DNA of 10,421 nt from Acidilobaceae archaeon. Its GTDB lineage: Archaea; Thermoproteota; Thermoprotei_A; Sulfolobales; Acidilobaceae. The notes below the pieces were generated by a model that was given only the letters and a program-made list of their open reading frames with translations, was not told the DNA's origin and made no database searches. Positions within the stretch are counted from its first letter, which is position 1. Every line of letters starts with the position of its first letter. The DNA is taken from positions 1 to 10,421 of the forward strand of contig JALWEW010000078.1 of assembly GCA_027039295.1 (NCBI GenBank). Reading direction: 5' to 3'. A program made the translations under genes and the position numbers. Of the stretch, positions 1-6,740 are shown in pieces.

Positions 1-59
1 GTGGTAGGCGTGGGGGGCGAGCCGGGTATAACGTGGTGAGGAGCTATTATGGGCTCCAC
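1..59 (-). CDS. Possible 5' end of a minus-strand gene leaving the window
   Basis: Only 19 codons are visible, beginning with GTG at 59-57 and reading VEPIIAPHHVIPGSPPTPT to the window edge without a stop. A GGGAGG sequence on the minus strand (plus positions 70-75), overlapping the stop codon of the upstream gene, lies 10 bases before this GTG. If real, it would be the second gene of a minus-strand operon, 15 bases after the stop of the 75-707 gene. The fragment is too short to assign a family. A plus-strand frame through the same bases is also open up to a stop near 105, so the strand is not certain. Confidence 0.25.
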   Translation of the reverse strand, partial: MEPIIAPHHVIPGSPPTPT

Positions 60-74
60 TCCGTGGTCGCCTCC

Positions 75-707
75 CTAGCGCCGCGCCCCGCTCCAGAGGG
101 CCTCTAGGGCCTCACCCACGCCGGGGCTCCTCCTGGAGAGTATCTCGAGGACCCTGAACCTCTCCGGCCTCCCCTTCCTCCATATGACCGCCTCGAAGCC
201 CCTCTCCCCGGGTCTCACGCCGACTTTGACATAGCGCAGCGGCCCGTTGACCTGGAGCCTCTCCCCGGGTTTCACCTTGAGTATACCCTTGAGGTACTCG
301 CTGGCTAGCCTCCACTCGAGCCTGGGGGTCGCCCTTATGGGGTTCTTCTCCTGCCTCCCCGTGAGGTGGGCTATGACGGCCTTCAGCATCCCCTTAAGGC
401 CGCCCACGTGGAAGGATGCCTCTGGAACGTTGGCCTCGTCGAAGATTCTCTCAGACACCTCCATGGCCCTCCTCGCGTATTCGCCTGGGTGGAGTAGGGG
501 CTTGAGCCTCAGGGCCTCGGGGCCCGGCTCGTCCCCCGGCGGCGCCTTGGGGGTTGCTAGAGCGAAGAAGTACAGGTCCCCCGCTGTGACTGAGAGGTGG
601 GCCTCGCCGTAGAAGAGGGTCCTGCCAGCCTCGCCCAGGCGGCCCACCGGGTAGTACGGCAGCCCTATGATGAGCCACTCGCCCTCACGGCCATGGCTAG
701 GAGCCAC
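75..707 (-). CDS. Uncharacterised soluble archaeal protein, 210 aa
   Basis: I do not recognise a family. The frame encodes about 210 residues with no signal peptide, no membrane segment and no cysteine. The N-terminal half is hydrophobic and beta-like (EWLIIGLPYYPVG near residues 10-22, then FYGEAHLSVTAGDLYFFALA). The middle contains helical stretches (EYARRAMEVSERIFDEA; GGLKGMLKAVIAHL), and the C-terminal third is rich in Lys/Arg with a run of predicted beta strands. I chose the GTG at 707 because a GGGAGG (plus positions 714-719) sits 6 bases before it. The AT-rich element at 758-769 would also place the transcription start near 735-740, downstream of the alternative ATG at 749. That ATG would add 14 basic, Gly-rich residues. 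The frame stays open to 905, but that part overlaps the promoter and the start of the divergent permease gene. Codon use matches the neighbours. The gene is divergent from the transporter, so no functional link is implied. Confidence 0.7.
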   Translation of the reverse strand: MAPSHGREGEWLIIGLPYYPVGRLGEAGRTLFYGEAHLSVTAGDLYFFALATPKAPPGDEPGPEALRLKPLLHPGEYARRAMEVSERIFDEANVPEASFHVGGLKGMLKAVIAHLTGRQEKNPIRATPRLEWRLASEYLKGILKVKPGERLQVNGPLRYVKVGVRPGERGFEAVIWRKGRPERFRVLEILSRRSPGVGEALEALWSGARR

Positions 708-757
708 TCCGAGCCTCCCTCGCGCCCCGGTCCCACGGGTAACTCGCATTGTGAGAG

Positions 758-769
758 TAAATTTATTTA
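758..769. promoter_or_regulatory. AT-rich TATA-like element shared by divergent genes
   Basis: TAAATTTATTTA is the only AT-rich run in an otherwise very GC-rich divergent intergenic region, and it reads as a TATA-like box on either strand. With the usual archaeal TATA-to-start distance of about 25 bases, plus-strand transcription would begin near 788 (29 bases before the permease GTG at 817). Minus-strand transcription would begin near 735-740 (about 30 bases before the GTG at 707). The positions are inferred, not measured. Confidence 0.5.
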
Positions 770-816
770 GAAGCCCCCCGCTACAGGCCACCATAGTGGC
801 CCTGTGGTGGTCGCCT

Positions 817-2010
817 GTGCGCTGGCTCGTCATTAAGATCATCAACTTCGTGATAGTGCTAGCCGCCGTCACGCTGATAGTAGCAATAATCTTCACGGGG
901 CCCATGTCAACCTTCTATAAGTCCCAGGCCCTCCAGACGGTCCAGATGGAGATGAGGGCCCAGTCCCACCAGCTGACCGTCGCGCAGAACACAATTATAG
1001 GAATAGCCAAGGGCACTGTGTCCCCCCAGGATGCCGCGGACCTCATAAATAAGCTCTACCAGCAGGGCCTCCTAACGAAGGAGGAGAGGGATAAGCTATT
1101 ATCGGGCAAGGTCACGGTGGATGAGGCCCAGAAGATTGCCACAGCCCTCCCCAAGAGGCTCCGCGCCATACTCACCCAGCAGGAGTTCCACGCCTACGGC
1201 CTCGATAAGCCCTGGTATGAGAGGAGCCTCAAGTACTTCTGGGATCTGCTCAGCTTCAAATCCCTGAACTCGACCGTGCTAACCACGAGGTACTGGCCGA
1301 CGCAGGGGAGCCATAACGCCATCGACATAGTCCTGGAGAGGGTCCCATTCTCCGTGCTGCTCTTCACAACCTCTAGCACACTTACAGTGCTGATAGCGGT
1401 GCCCCTAGCTCTCTGGGCCGCCAGGAGGCCCGGCTCCTGGATAGACAACACCGTTGTGGCGTGGAGCATATTCAGCGTGAGCATGCCCTGGTGGTGGCTC
1501 GCAATGGTTTTCATAGCCTTCTTCACCGTGAAGTACCATATATTCCCGCAGCCGTGGAACGTTAACGTGAACTTCCACGACATAAAGACTCTCGTGGACG
1601 CCGCGGCCCTCCCGGTATTCACTGTAACGATACTGAGCATAGGGGACAGCGCCTTCAGGCTCCGCAACATATTCCTCGACATATTCAACGAGGACTTCGT
1701 AACGGTCGCCAGAGCGAAGGGGCTCCCCGAGAATATGGTCCTGAGGAAGCACGTCATGAGGGCGGCGGCGCCCCCGCTAGTCACCATAGTACTCTTCGCC
1801 ATAGTCCTCAGCGTCTTCAGCGGCGCGATAATAACGGAGCTGGTCTTCAACTGGCCAGGGCTTGGGAGGCTCTACTGGGAGGCCATATACGCTGGCGATA
1901 TCCCAGTGGTACTGGAGCTCACCTACATAACAACGCTACTCTACCTCATACTCAGGCTCACACTCGACATACTCTACACGCTACTCGACCCCAGGATCAA
2001 GAGGGCCTAG
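817..2010 (+). CDS. dppB: ABC transporter permease, DppB/OppB family, with helical external insert
   Basis: This is the first membrane subunit of an Opp/Dpp-type importer, 397 aa; with the next gene it forms the transmembrane channel. TM1 is at about residues 5-26. A polar, mostly helical external segment follows (about 27-165), where canonical DppB has a much shorter loop. Further membrane segments lie near 177-199, 216-239, 262-280, 322-344 and 364-388. The cytoplasmic coupling loop carries the EAA-type motif, EDFVTVARAKG at 292-302, which contacts the ATPases. The protein ends in DPRIKRA, typical of the family. I chose GTG at 817 because it gives the usual short N-terminus before TM1 (MRWLVIKIINF) and has GGTGG at 806-810. 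GTG at 796 is the alternative and would be nearly leaderless. The next permease starts 21 bases after the stop, so the two are surely cotranscribed. The substrate cannot be read from the sequence. Confidence 0.93.
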   Translation: MRWLVIKIINFVIVLAAVTLIVAIIFTGPMSTFYKSQALQTVQMEMRAQSHQLTVAQNTIIGIAKGTVSPQDAADLINKLYQQGLLTKEERDKLLSGKVTVDEAQKIATALPKRLRAILTQQEFHAYGLDKPWYERSLKYFWDLLSFKSLNSTVLTTRYWPTQGSHNAIDIVLERVPFSVLLFTTSSTLTVLIAVPLALWAARRPGSWIDNTVVAWSIFSVSMPWWWLAMVFIAFFTVKYHIFPQPWNVNVNFHDIKTLVDAAALPVFTVTILSIGDSAFRLRNIFLDIFNEDFVTVARAKGLPENMVLRKHVMRAAAPPLVTIVLFAIVLSVFSGAIITELVFNWPGLGRLYWEAIYAGDIPVVLELTYITTLLYLILRLTLDILYTLLDPRIKRA

Positions 2011-2017
2011 CCCGCAT

Positions 2018-2025
2018 GGAGGTGA
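2018..2025 (+). promoter_or_regulatory. Shine-Dalgarno site that decides the DppC start
   Basis: GGAGGTGA matches the archaeal anti-Shine-Dalgarno sequence over eight bases. It directly abuts the ATG at 2026, too close to serve it, and lies 6 bases before the in-frame GTG at 2032. The same site and spacing occur before the GTG of the second ATPase at 7710, so GTG 2032 is the better start. Confidence 0.8.
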
Positions 2026-2031
2026 ATGGGC

Positions 2032-3657
2032 GTGGCAGTCCGGAGCACGGCCTGGATGAGGTTCAGGCTCCGCCTCGAGGAGTGGAAGGAGTCCTTCCTA
2101 CTCACACTCAGGCCCTGGGCCGGCAAGATAGGCTGGGCCCTACTGGTTATACAGCTAGTCCTAGCACTCTACGCCCTCGCAGCCTACTACCCGCAGGGCA
2201 TGAAACACTACCAAGCCGGGTTCGACTGGTTCTACAAGTACCCAGTCCACGTGCCCCCCTGCTGGGCCGTGAAGAAGAAGGCTCAAGCAGTCAGGCTCTC
2301 CCTCCAGAACGTTAAGCCTGTAGTGAAGACCAAGACCATGAACATATCATATGGTAATATTAGATACGTATTCAAATACTACACGATTAGCTATAACAAG
2401 TCCTTTATCTATAAGGGGGACGCCCTCCCAAGCGACTCAGCAATGCTCCTAGGCCTCACGATGCCTGGGGGCAAGAAGATACTCCAAGCCAAGATTCACA
2501 TAGACCTCCTAAGGCCCGACGGCACGGATTTCGTGTTCCTAGACCAGACGATACCCGTGAGCCAGTACGGCAATAAGTCGGTGATTGAGATACGCATTGG
2601 CGGGGCGACCTTCAACAAGACCCTGATAGTACACGGGAGGCCCGTCCAGGTCCCGGTTAAGATGCCCTACCCGATATCGAAGTACCCGATAGTAGCCACG
2701 GGCCCCCTCAGCCTGGGCCAGATAGCCCAGACCCTCGGCAAGTCGATGGAGAAGGTCTTCGGCACCAACCCCTTCAAGACCGACAGGCCCGTCCCAGCGG
2801 GCCAGGCCCTCTTCGCCGAGGTCACACCTAACGGTACCGTGGTGCCCCTGAAGGGTAAGTACACCTTCAGGCTAAGCCTGATGTACCTCATAAACGAGAC
2901 CGGCATGACGCCGGCCCAGGCGAGGGAGATAGAGAGCAGGGGGAGCCTCAACTTCTACTTCATAGCCTACCCCAACTGCTACGGCCTAGCCGGCACCGAC
3001 ACCCTGGCGAGGCCCGTGGGCTTGGGCCTCCTACTCGGCCTGCCCTACGCCTTCCTACTAGGCTTCCTCGTAACCTTTACATCAACATTCATAGGGGCCA
3101 TCTACGGCAGCTTCGCTGGCTACTGGAAGGACATCAGGGGAGAGATCATGATGAGGATAGCAGACATATTCCTCTCCCTGCCATTCCTGCCGATACTAAT
3201 AGTGATCTCCTACGTATACAAGGTGACAATGCTAAGCCTCTCGGGCCTCATGATCCTGCTGTTCTGGGCTGGGCCGGTGATAGTAGTGCGTAGCATGGCC
3301 CTCCAGATAAGCGAGCAGGTCTACGTCGAGGCGGCTAAGGCCGTGGGGGCAAAGACGTCGAGGATAGTCTTCCGCCACGTCTTCCCCCAGGTATTCCCCT
3401 ACACCCTCGCCATAGCGGTACTCTCGATACCCGGCATCATAGTTGCAGAGGCTAGCCTGAGCCTGCTAGGTCTCGGAGACCCCACAGCCCCAACCTGGGG
3501 CAAACTACTGCAGCTGGCCTATGACGAGCACGCAGTCCAGAACGGTTGGTGGTGGATGTACATCTTCCCGGGTCTAGCGCTGGTAGTGTTCTCGGCGACG
3601 TTCCTACTAATAGGCAGGGCCGTGGAGCCGCTCGTGGCGCCGAAGCTGCAGAGGTAA
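2032..3657 (+). CDS. dppC: ABC transporter permease, DppC/OppC family, with large external domain
   Basis: This is the second channel subunit, 541 aa, about 200 residues longer than bacterial DppC. TM1 lies at about residues 35-52. An external domain of about 270 residues (55-325) is inserted before the conserved GTD segment (CYGLAGTDTLARPVG), which in typical DppC follows TM1 closely. The permease core then resumes, with membrane segments from about 330 to 535. Its coupling loop is VYVEAAKAVGAKTSRIVFRH, with the EAA motif at 433-435 and the Gly at 439. This is followed by SLSLLGLGDPTAPTWG, strongly conserved in DppC. The only two cysteines, C77 and C316, sit at the two ends of the external domain. 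I chose GTG 2032 from the Shine-Dalgarno spacing; ATG 2026 would add two residues. The external domain probably docks the binding protein, but that is inference. Confidence 0.93.
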   Translation: MAVRSTAWMRFRLRLEEWKESFLLTLRPWAGKIGWALLVIQLVLALYALAAYYPQGMKHYQAGFDWFYKYPVHVPPCWAVKKKAQAVRLSLQNVKPVVKTKTMNISYGNIRYVFKYYTISYNKSFIYKGDALPSDSAMLLGLTMPGGKKILQAKIHIDLLRPDGTDFVFLDQTIPVSQYGNKSVIEIRIGGATFNKTLIVHGRPVQVPVKMPYPISKYPIVATGPLSLGQIAQTLGKSMEKVFGTNPFKTDRPVPAGQALFAEVTPNGTVVPLKGKYTFRLSLMYLINETGMTPAQAREIESRGSLNFYFIAYPNCYGLAGTDTLARPVGLGLLLGLPYAFLLGFLVTFTSTFIGAIYGSFAGYWKDIRGEIMMRIADIFLSLPFLPILIVISYVYKVTMLSLSGLMILLFWAGPVIVVRSMALQISEQVYVEAAKAVGAKTSRIVFRHVFPQVFPYTLAIAVLSIPGIIVAEASLSLLGLGDPTAPTWGKLLQLAYDEHAVQNGWWWMYIFPGLALVVFSATFLLIGRAVEPLVAPKLQR

Positions 3658-3784
3658 CCCCCGCCTCCCCATGTCACTGCTCCACCTCTTCATTACTACG
3701 TGCCCATCCCCTACTCCTCGGCCTCGGGCCTTGGCGGGGCTCTGGGGATTCCCTTCTTATCGCGTGAGTGGGGCTCTAATCGGG

Positions 3785-3817
3785 TAAGGGAGGCCCAAGT
3801 TGTATTACCCTCCCCTA
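3785..3817. repeat. Imperfect inverted repeat upstream of the binding-protein promoter
   Basis: TAAGGGAGG (3785-3793) and CCTCCCCTA (3809-3817) pair at 8 of 9 positions around a 15-base spacer. The repeat lies about 45-75 bases upstream of the TATA box at 3858-3867. It could be an operator or activator site, or a weak RNA hairpin in the tail of the permease transcript. The rest of the 255-base gap between the permease and binding-protein genes holds a pair of direct GGGGCTCT repeats (3736-3743 and 3770-3777). I see no convincing gene in it. Confidence 0.3.
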
Positions 3818-3853
3818 AAACGTTTGGAGGCGGGTCTCCTCCACAAGCGTACG

Positions 3854-3867
3854 TTATACATATAAAC
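3854..3867 (+). promoter_or_regulatory. TATA box for the binding-protein gene
   Basis: TTATACATATAAAC is the best TATA-like sequence in the window. Centred near 3863, it predicts transcription from about 3889 and a leader of roughly 24 bases before the ATG at 3913. A G-rich patch, GGGGGA at 3900-3905, is a weak ribosome-binding candidate. A separate promoter fits the need for more binding protein than permease. Confidence 0.65.
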
Positions 3868-3912
3868 CTGGCAGGCCAACTAAATCCCCTGGCCCTACTG
3901 GGGGACGATAGT

Positions 3913-6597
3913 ATGAGCAGGTTGCTCGCCGCAATAATCCTCGCGGCCCTCATGATACTGCCGCCAGTGGCAGTGGCTTACCACGCTAATGCAGGCTACG
4001 TTAATACCATCGTGATAAAGAGGATAGAGGACAATGACGCCGCAGTGGGCTCACTAATGGCGGGCACCACGCAGGGCAGGCTCTTCGCCCTGCCCAGGGA
4101 CCTGGCCACGAAGCTCCTCCAGGCAGGCTTCAAGGCTGCGACTCCCGCGAGCGGTCTCGTCAACATATTCGTGAACCCCTACCCCAAGTGCCCCGACGGC
4201 CACCCCAACCTATTCGCCAACCACAAGGCCAGGCTCGCCCTCCAGTTCCTGATCGACAGGGACGCCATAGTGACTAACATCTACAAGGGCTACGCCATAC
4301 CCGTGCTGACCTGGTTCACCCCCTACGACCCAGACTACCCGCACGTCCTCAGCGTGCTCGCCAAGTGGAACTACATCATAAAGAAGGGCGGCCAGAAGGA
4401 GGGCATAAAGCTAATGACGGAGGCCCTCCAGGAGCTGGGCGCCCACAAGGGTAGCGACGGCAAGTGGTACTGGAGCGACGGCAAGCCAGTCACCGTGAAC
4501 TTCGTCATAAGGACTGAGGACGAGAGGAGGCAGATAGGCGACATGCTCGCCAGCACCCTCGAGAGCATAGGCATAACCGTCAACAGGATCTACAAGAACT
4601 TCGCCGGAGCCTTCAAGATAGTCTACGCTGGCGACGCCTCCCAGTGCCAGTGGCAGCTCTACACCGAGGGCTGGGGCATAACCGGCATGACTGCATACGA
4701 CTACGCCGACTTCGTCTGGTTCTACAGCAGCATATGGGGCAGCATGCCCGAGGCCCCCTCGCAGAACTGGACCTACAGCAACCCCGAGATAGACAAGCTA
4801 GCCACCTGGCTCGACAGCGGCAACTACACAAGCGAGAAGCAGTTCTGGGACTACCTCCTCAAGGGCATGGATCTAGGTATCAACGACAGCGTCAGGGTGT
4901 TCGTCGCCGCAACCTTCGACATCTACGTCTACAGCTCCGATATAAGCGGCGTCATAAAGAGCCCCAAGGCCAGCCCCTGGAACGTCTTCACGTTCCTCAA
5001 CCTACAGTACTCCAAGGGCACCACCGTAACCTTCAGCAACAGATACGTCTACGCCAGCGGCTGGATCTGGAACCCGATAGGCGGCTTCGCCGACTTCTAC
5101 AGCAGGCCCGTGGTCGAGGCCATAACCTGGCCTGGCGTTACGAACAGGATAACCGATGGCAAGACGGGGTGGAGCCCGGCTAACCACATAACCTGGAAGC
5201 TCGTCAGGGGCCCCGTGAAGGTGCCCGGCGACGCAATATTCTACAACACGAAGGATCACAAGTGGGAGACATTCGCACAGGCGGGTAAGACCAACGTGAC
5301 CGCCAAGAATGAGGTAATCTACAACATGAAGTATATGCCCAAGTTCGTCTTCCACGACGGTAGCAAGATGAGCATGGCCGACATCATGGCTACCTACTGG
5401 ATCTTGCTAGAGTACAGCTCCAGCAGCGGCTCCAACGATGTGAGGTACGAGCAGAGGCTCTTCTACGACTACTACACGCTGGTGACCAACCTGGTGGGCC
5501 TCAAGATAATTAACAGCACGGCCATAGCGGTCTACACCAACTATGACCACATAGATCCGGGCTACATAGCCTATACCATGAGCCCGTGGACCTCGTGGCC
5601 TCTAGAGCTTATAGCAGCGATGGATCTACTCTTCGTGAACGGCAATGGTACCTACGTCTTCGACTACCAGGACGCCAGAAGCGGCGGTAAGGTAGGCATA
5701 CACCTCATCTCGAGCAAGCAGTGCGCCCTCATGGCCAAGTACCTCGAGCAGGCAATGAACAACCCACCGGACTGGGTCAAGCAGCTCATAAACATGGGCC
5801 TCCTAACCACGGATGAGTGGAAGACTAGGGTGCAGAACCTCATAAACTTCTACAAGGCCCACGGCCACATGCTAGTCTCCCTAGGCCCGTTCTACCTAGA
5901 CAAGTACGACGCTGTCAACGATGTAGCATACCTGAAGAGGTGGACATACTTCCCATTCTCTCCGAGCCAGGTGGTCGGCGAGCTGCTACCTAAGAAGGTC
6001 GACATGACCGCTAACATACCCGACACCACGGGCTTCTACAAGGGCGCCAAGCTAGCTGACCTGCAGGTAAAGGTGAACGGCAAGCCCGCCACCAAGAGCG
6101 ACGTAATAGTCTACGCAGTCATAATCAACCCCAAGACCTTCAGTACAACCTTCGCCCAGGTGAGCTACCTAGGCCCAGGCCACTTCGAAGTGCTACTACC
6201 CAGCGACTACAAGCCTGGAACCGTTGTCAACCTCAACATCTTCGTCTACCCCGTCGGCTACAGCGTGCCAGCTAGCGCGCAGAAGAGCGTGACCCTACTC
6301 CTACCACCGACGACGACCAGCCCGACTACCACGACGACCAGCCCAACCACCACGTCCCCGGCGACCACGACATCTCCAACGACCACCACGACTCACACGA
6401 CAACACACACGACCACCACCTCGACTCCAACGCCCACTAAGACCACCAGCAAGCCCACGGCCACGACCCCAGCGACCACCACCTCGGCTGCGACGACTAC
6501 CGCCACCAAGTCAAAGGCCAGAACGGCCGCAATAGTAACGGCAGTCATAGTGATAATAATAATCATAGCCGCCGCCGCCTACATGCTCAGGAAGTAG
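3913..6597 (+). CDS. Membrane-anchored solute-binding protein, SBP_bac_5 family, permuted domain order
   Basis: This is the ligand-capturing subunit of the importer, 894 aa, on the outer face of the membrane. A Sec-type signal peptide spans about residues 1-22 (hydrophobic core, then PPVAVA before YHA). Residues 29-350 match the second half of an SBP_bac_5 protein: the VNTIVIKRIEDNDAAVGSL segment, then FANHKARLALQFLIDRDAIV with the IDR motif at 114-116. Residues 378-681 match the first half: WNPIGGFADFY near 386-396, FHDGSKMSMADI from 480, and GPFYLDKYD from 658, ending in LKRWTYFP. The order is thus reversed relative to the family. A beta-rich domain follows (about 711-797), then a Thr/Ser/Pro stalk (800-865), a membrane helix (about 872-890) and a terminal RK. 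This stalk-and-anchor design is known for crenarchaeal binding proteins. Several N-glycosylation sequons (NWT, NYT, NDS, NVT, NST, NGT) fit a surface protein. ATG 3913 begins the signal peptide; the frame is open further upstream, but that part is not protein-like. Peptide or oligosaccharide ligands are both possible. Confidence 0.92.
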   Translation: MSRLLAAIILAALMILPPVAVAYHANAGYVNTIVIKRIEDNDAAVGSLMAGTTQGRLFALPRDLATKLLQAGFKAATPASGLVNIFVNPYPKCPDGHPNLFANHKARLALQFLIDRDAIVTNIYKGYAIPVLTWFTPYDPDYPHVLSVLAKWNYIIKKGGQKEGIKLMTEALQELGAHKGSDGKWYWSDGKPVTVNFVIRTEDERRQIGDMLASTLESIGITVNRIYKNFAGAFKIVYAGDASQCQWQLYTEGWGITGMTAYDYADFVWFYSSIWGSMPEAPSQNWTYSNPEIDKLATWLDSGNYTSEKQFWDYLLKGMDLGINDSVRVFVAATFDIYVYSSDISGVIKSPKASPWNVFTFLNLQYSKGTTVTFSNRYVYASGWIWNPIGGFADFYSRPVVEAITWPGVTNRITDGKTGWSPANHITWKLVRGPVKVPGDAIFYNTKDHKWETFAQAGKTNVTAKNEVIYNMKYMPKFVFHDGSKMSMADIMATYWILLEYSSSSGSNDVRYEQRLFYDYYTLVTNLVGLKIINSTAIAVYTNYDHIDPGYIAYTMSPWTSWPLELIAAMDLLFVNGNGTYVFDYQDARSGGKVGIHLISSKQCALMAKYLEQAMNNPPDWVKQLINMGLLTTDEWKTRVQNLINFYKAHGHMLVSLGPFYLDKYDAVNDVAYLKRWTYFPFSPSQVVGELLPKKVDMTANIPDTTGFYKGAKLADLQVKVNGKPATKSDVIVYAVIINPKTFSTTFAQVSYLGPGHFEVLLPSDYKPGTVVNLNIFVYPVGYSVPASAQKSVTLLLPPTTTSPTTTTTSPTTTSPATTTSPTTTTTHTTTHTTTTSTPTPTKTTSKPTATTPATTTSAATTTATKSKARTAAIVTAVIVIIIIIAAAAYMLRK
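6310..6507 (+). repeat. Low-complexity ACC/ACG/ACT repeat encoding the Thr-rich stalk
   Basis: About 66 codons, mostly ACC, ACG and ACT with interspersed AGC/TCC and CCA/CCG, encode a Thr/Ser/Pro stalk between the ligand-binding part and the C-terminal membrane helix of the binding protein. Such hydroxylated linkers are typical of crenarchaeal surface proteins and are likely O-glycosylated. The repeat is imperfect and has no spacer structure. Its length is likely to vary between strains. Confidence 0.9.
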
Positions 6598-6603
6598 CGA
6601 GGC

Positions 6604-6653
6604 GAGCCCTTACAGGGGACGCAGGGCTCTCCCGACTCATTCTTTTCCCTTCT
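6604..6653 (+). terminator. Hairpin plus pyrimidine tract after the binding-protein gene
   Basis: GAGCCCT (6604-6610) and AGGGCTC (6623-6629) form a perfect 7-bp stem with a 12-base loop, starting 7 bases after the stop codon. A T-rich tract, TTCTTTTCCCTTCT, follows at 6640-6653. Archaeal termination relies mainly on the T-rich tract, while the stem could protect the 3' end of an abundant mRNA. Its position just before a new TATA box separates the binding-protein and ATPase units. Confidence 0.6.
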
Positions 6654-6663
6654 ATACGCTTCC

Positions 6664-6673
6664 AAATTTTTAA
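6664..6673 (+). promoter_or_regulatory. TATA-like box for the ATPase pair
   Basis: AAATTTTTAA is an AT-only run in a GC-rich context, directly after the T-rich terminator tract. Centred near 6669, it predicts transcription from about 6695 and a leader of about 45 bases before the ATG at 6741. It suggests the two ATPase genes have their own promoter. Confidence 0.5.
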
Positions 6674-6740
6674 TGTGCCCGGCCTCTAGGTGACTCCTCG
6701 GGCCTAGTGCCCTGCAGAGCCTGGCGTGGGGCTGGCTCTC

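Noticed and set aside
667..816. Upstream extension of the DppB reading frame to an ATG at 667
   Set aside because: It overlaps the divergent gene and the TATA-like element, is Pro/Arg-rich, and would put 50 extra residues before TM1. The family normally begins a few residues before TM1.
1194..1850. Long antisense open frame under DppB (and similar ones under other genes)
   Set aside because: The opposite strand carries a clear permease with all motifs. GC-rich coding sequence commonly leaves antisense frames open.
2016..2315. Short overlapping plus-strand frame starting with ATG at 2016
   Set aside because: It lies inside the DppC gene in another frame, is rich in Pro/Gly/Arg, and shows no family features. 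It is a frame shadow of GC-rich coding DNA.
3700..3912. Upstream extension of the binding-protein frame
   Set aside because: It would bury the signal peptide behind 71 residues and runs through the TATA box. ATG 3913 starts a typical signal peptide.
4644..5183. Plus-strand 179-codon frame inside the binding-protein gene
   Set aside because: The translation is Arg/Gln/His-rich without fold-like pattern, and the main frame has clear SBP_bac_5 motifs here.
6310..6507. CRISPR-like or satellite repeat
   Set aside because: The repetition is codon-level Thr coding without constant repeats or unique spacers, and the reading frame continues into the membrane anchor.
3913..6597. Tandem fusion of two complete binding proteins
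   Set aside because: The length would allow part of a second copy, but FHDG, GPF and IDRD motifs each occur once, in shifted order, which fits permutation rather than duplication.
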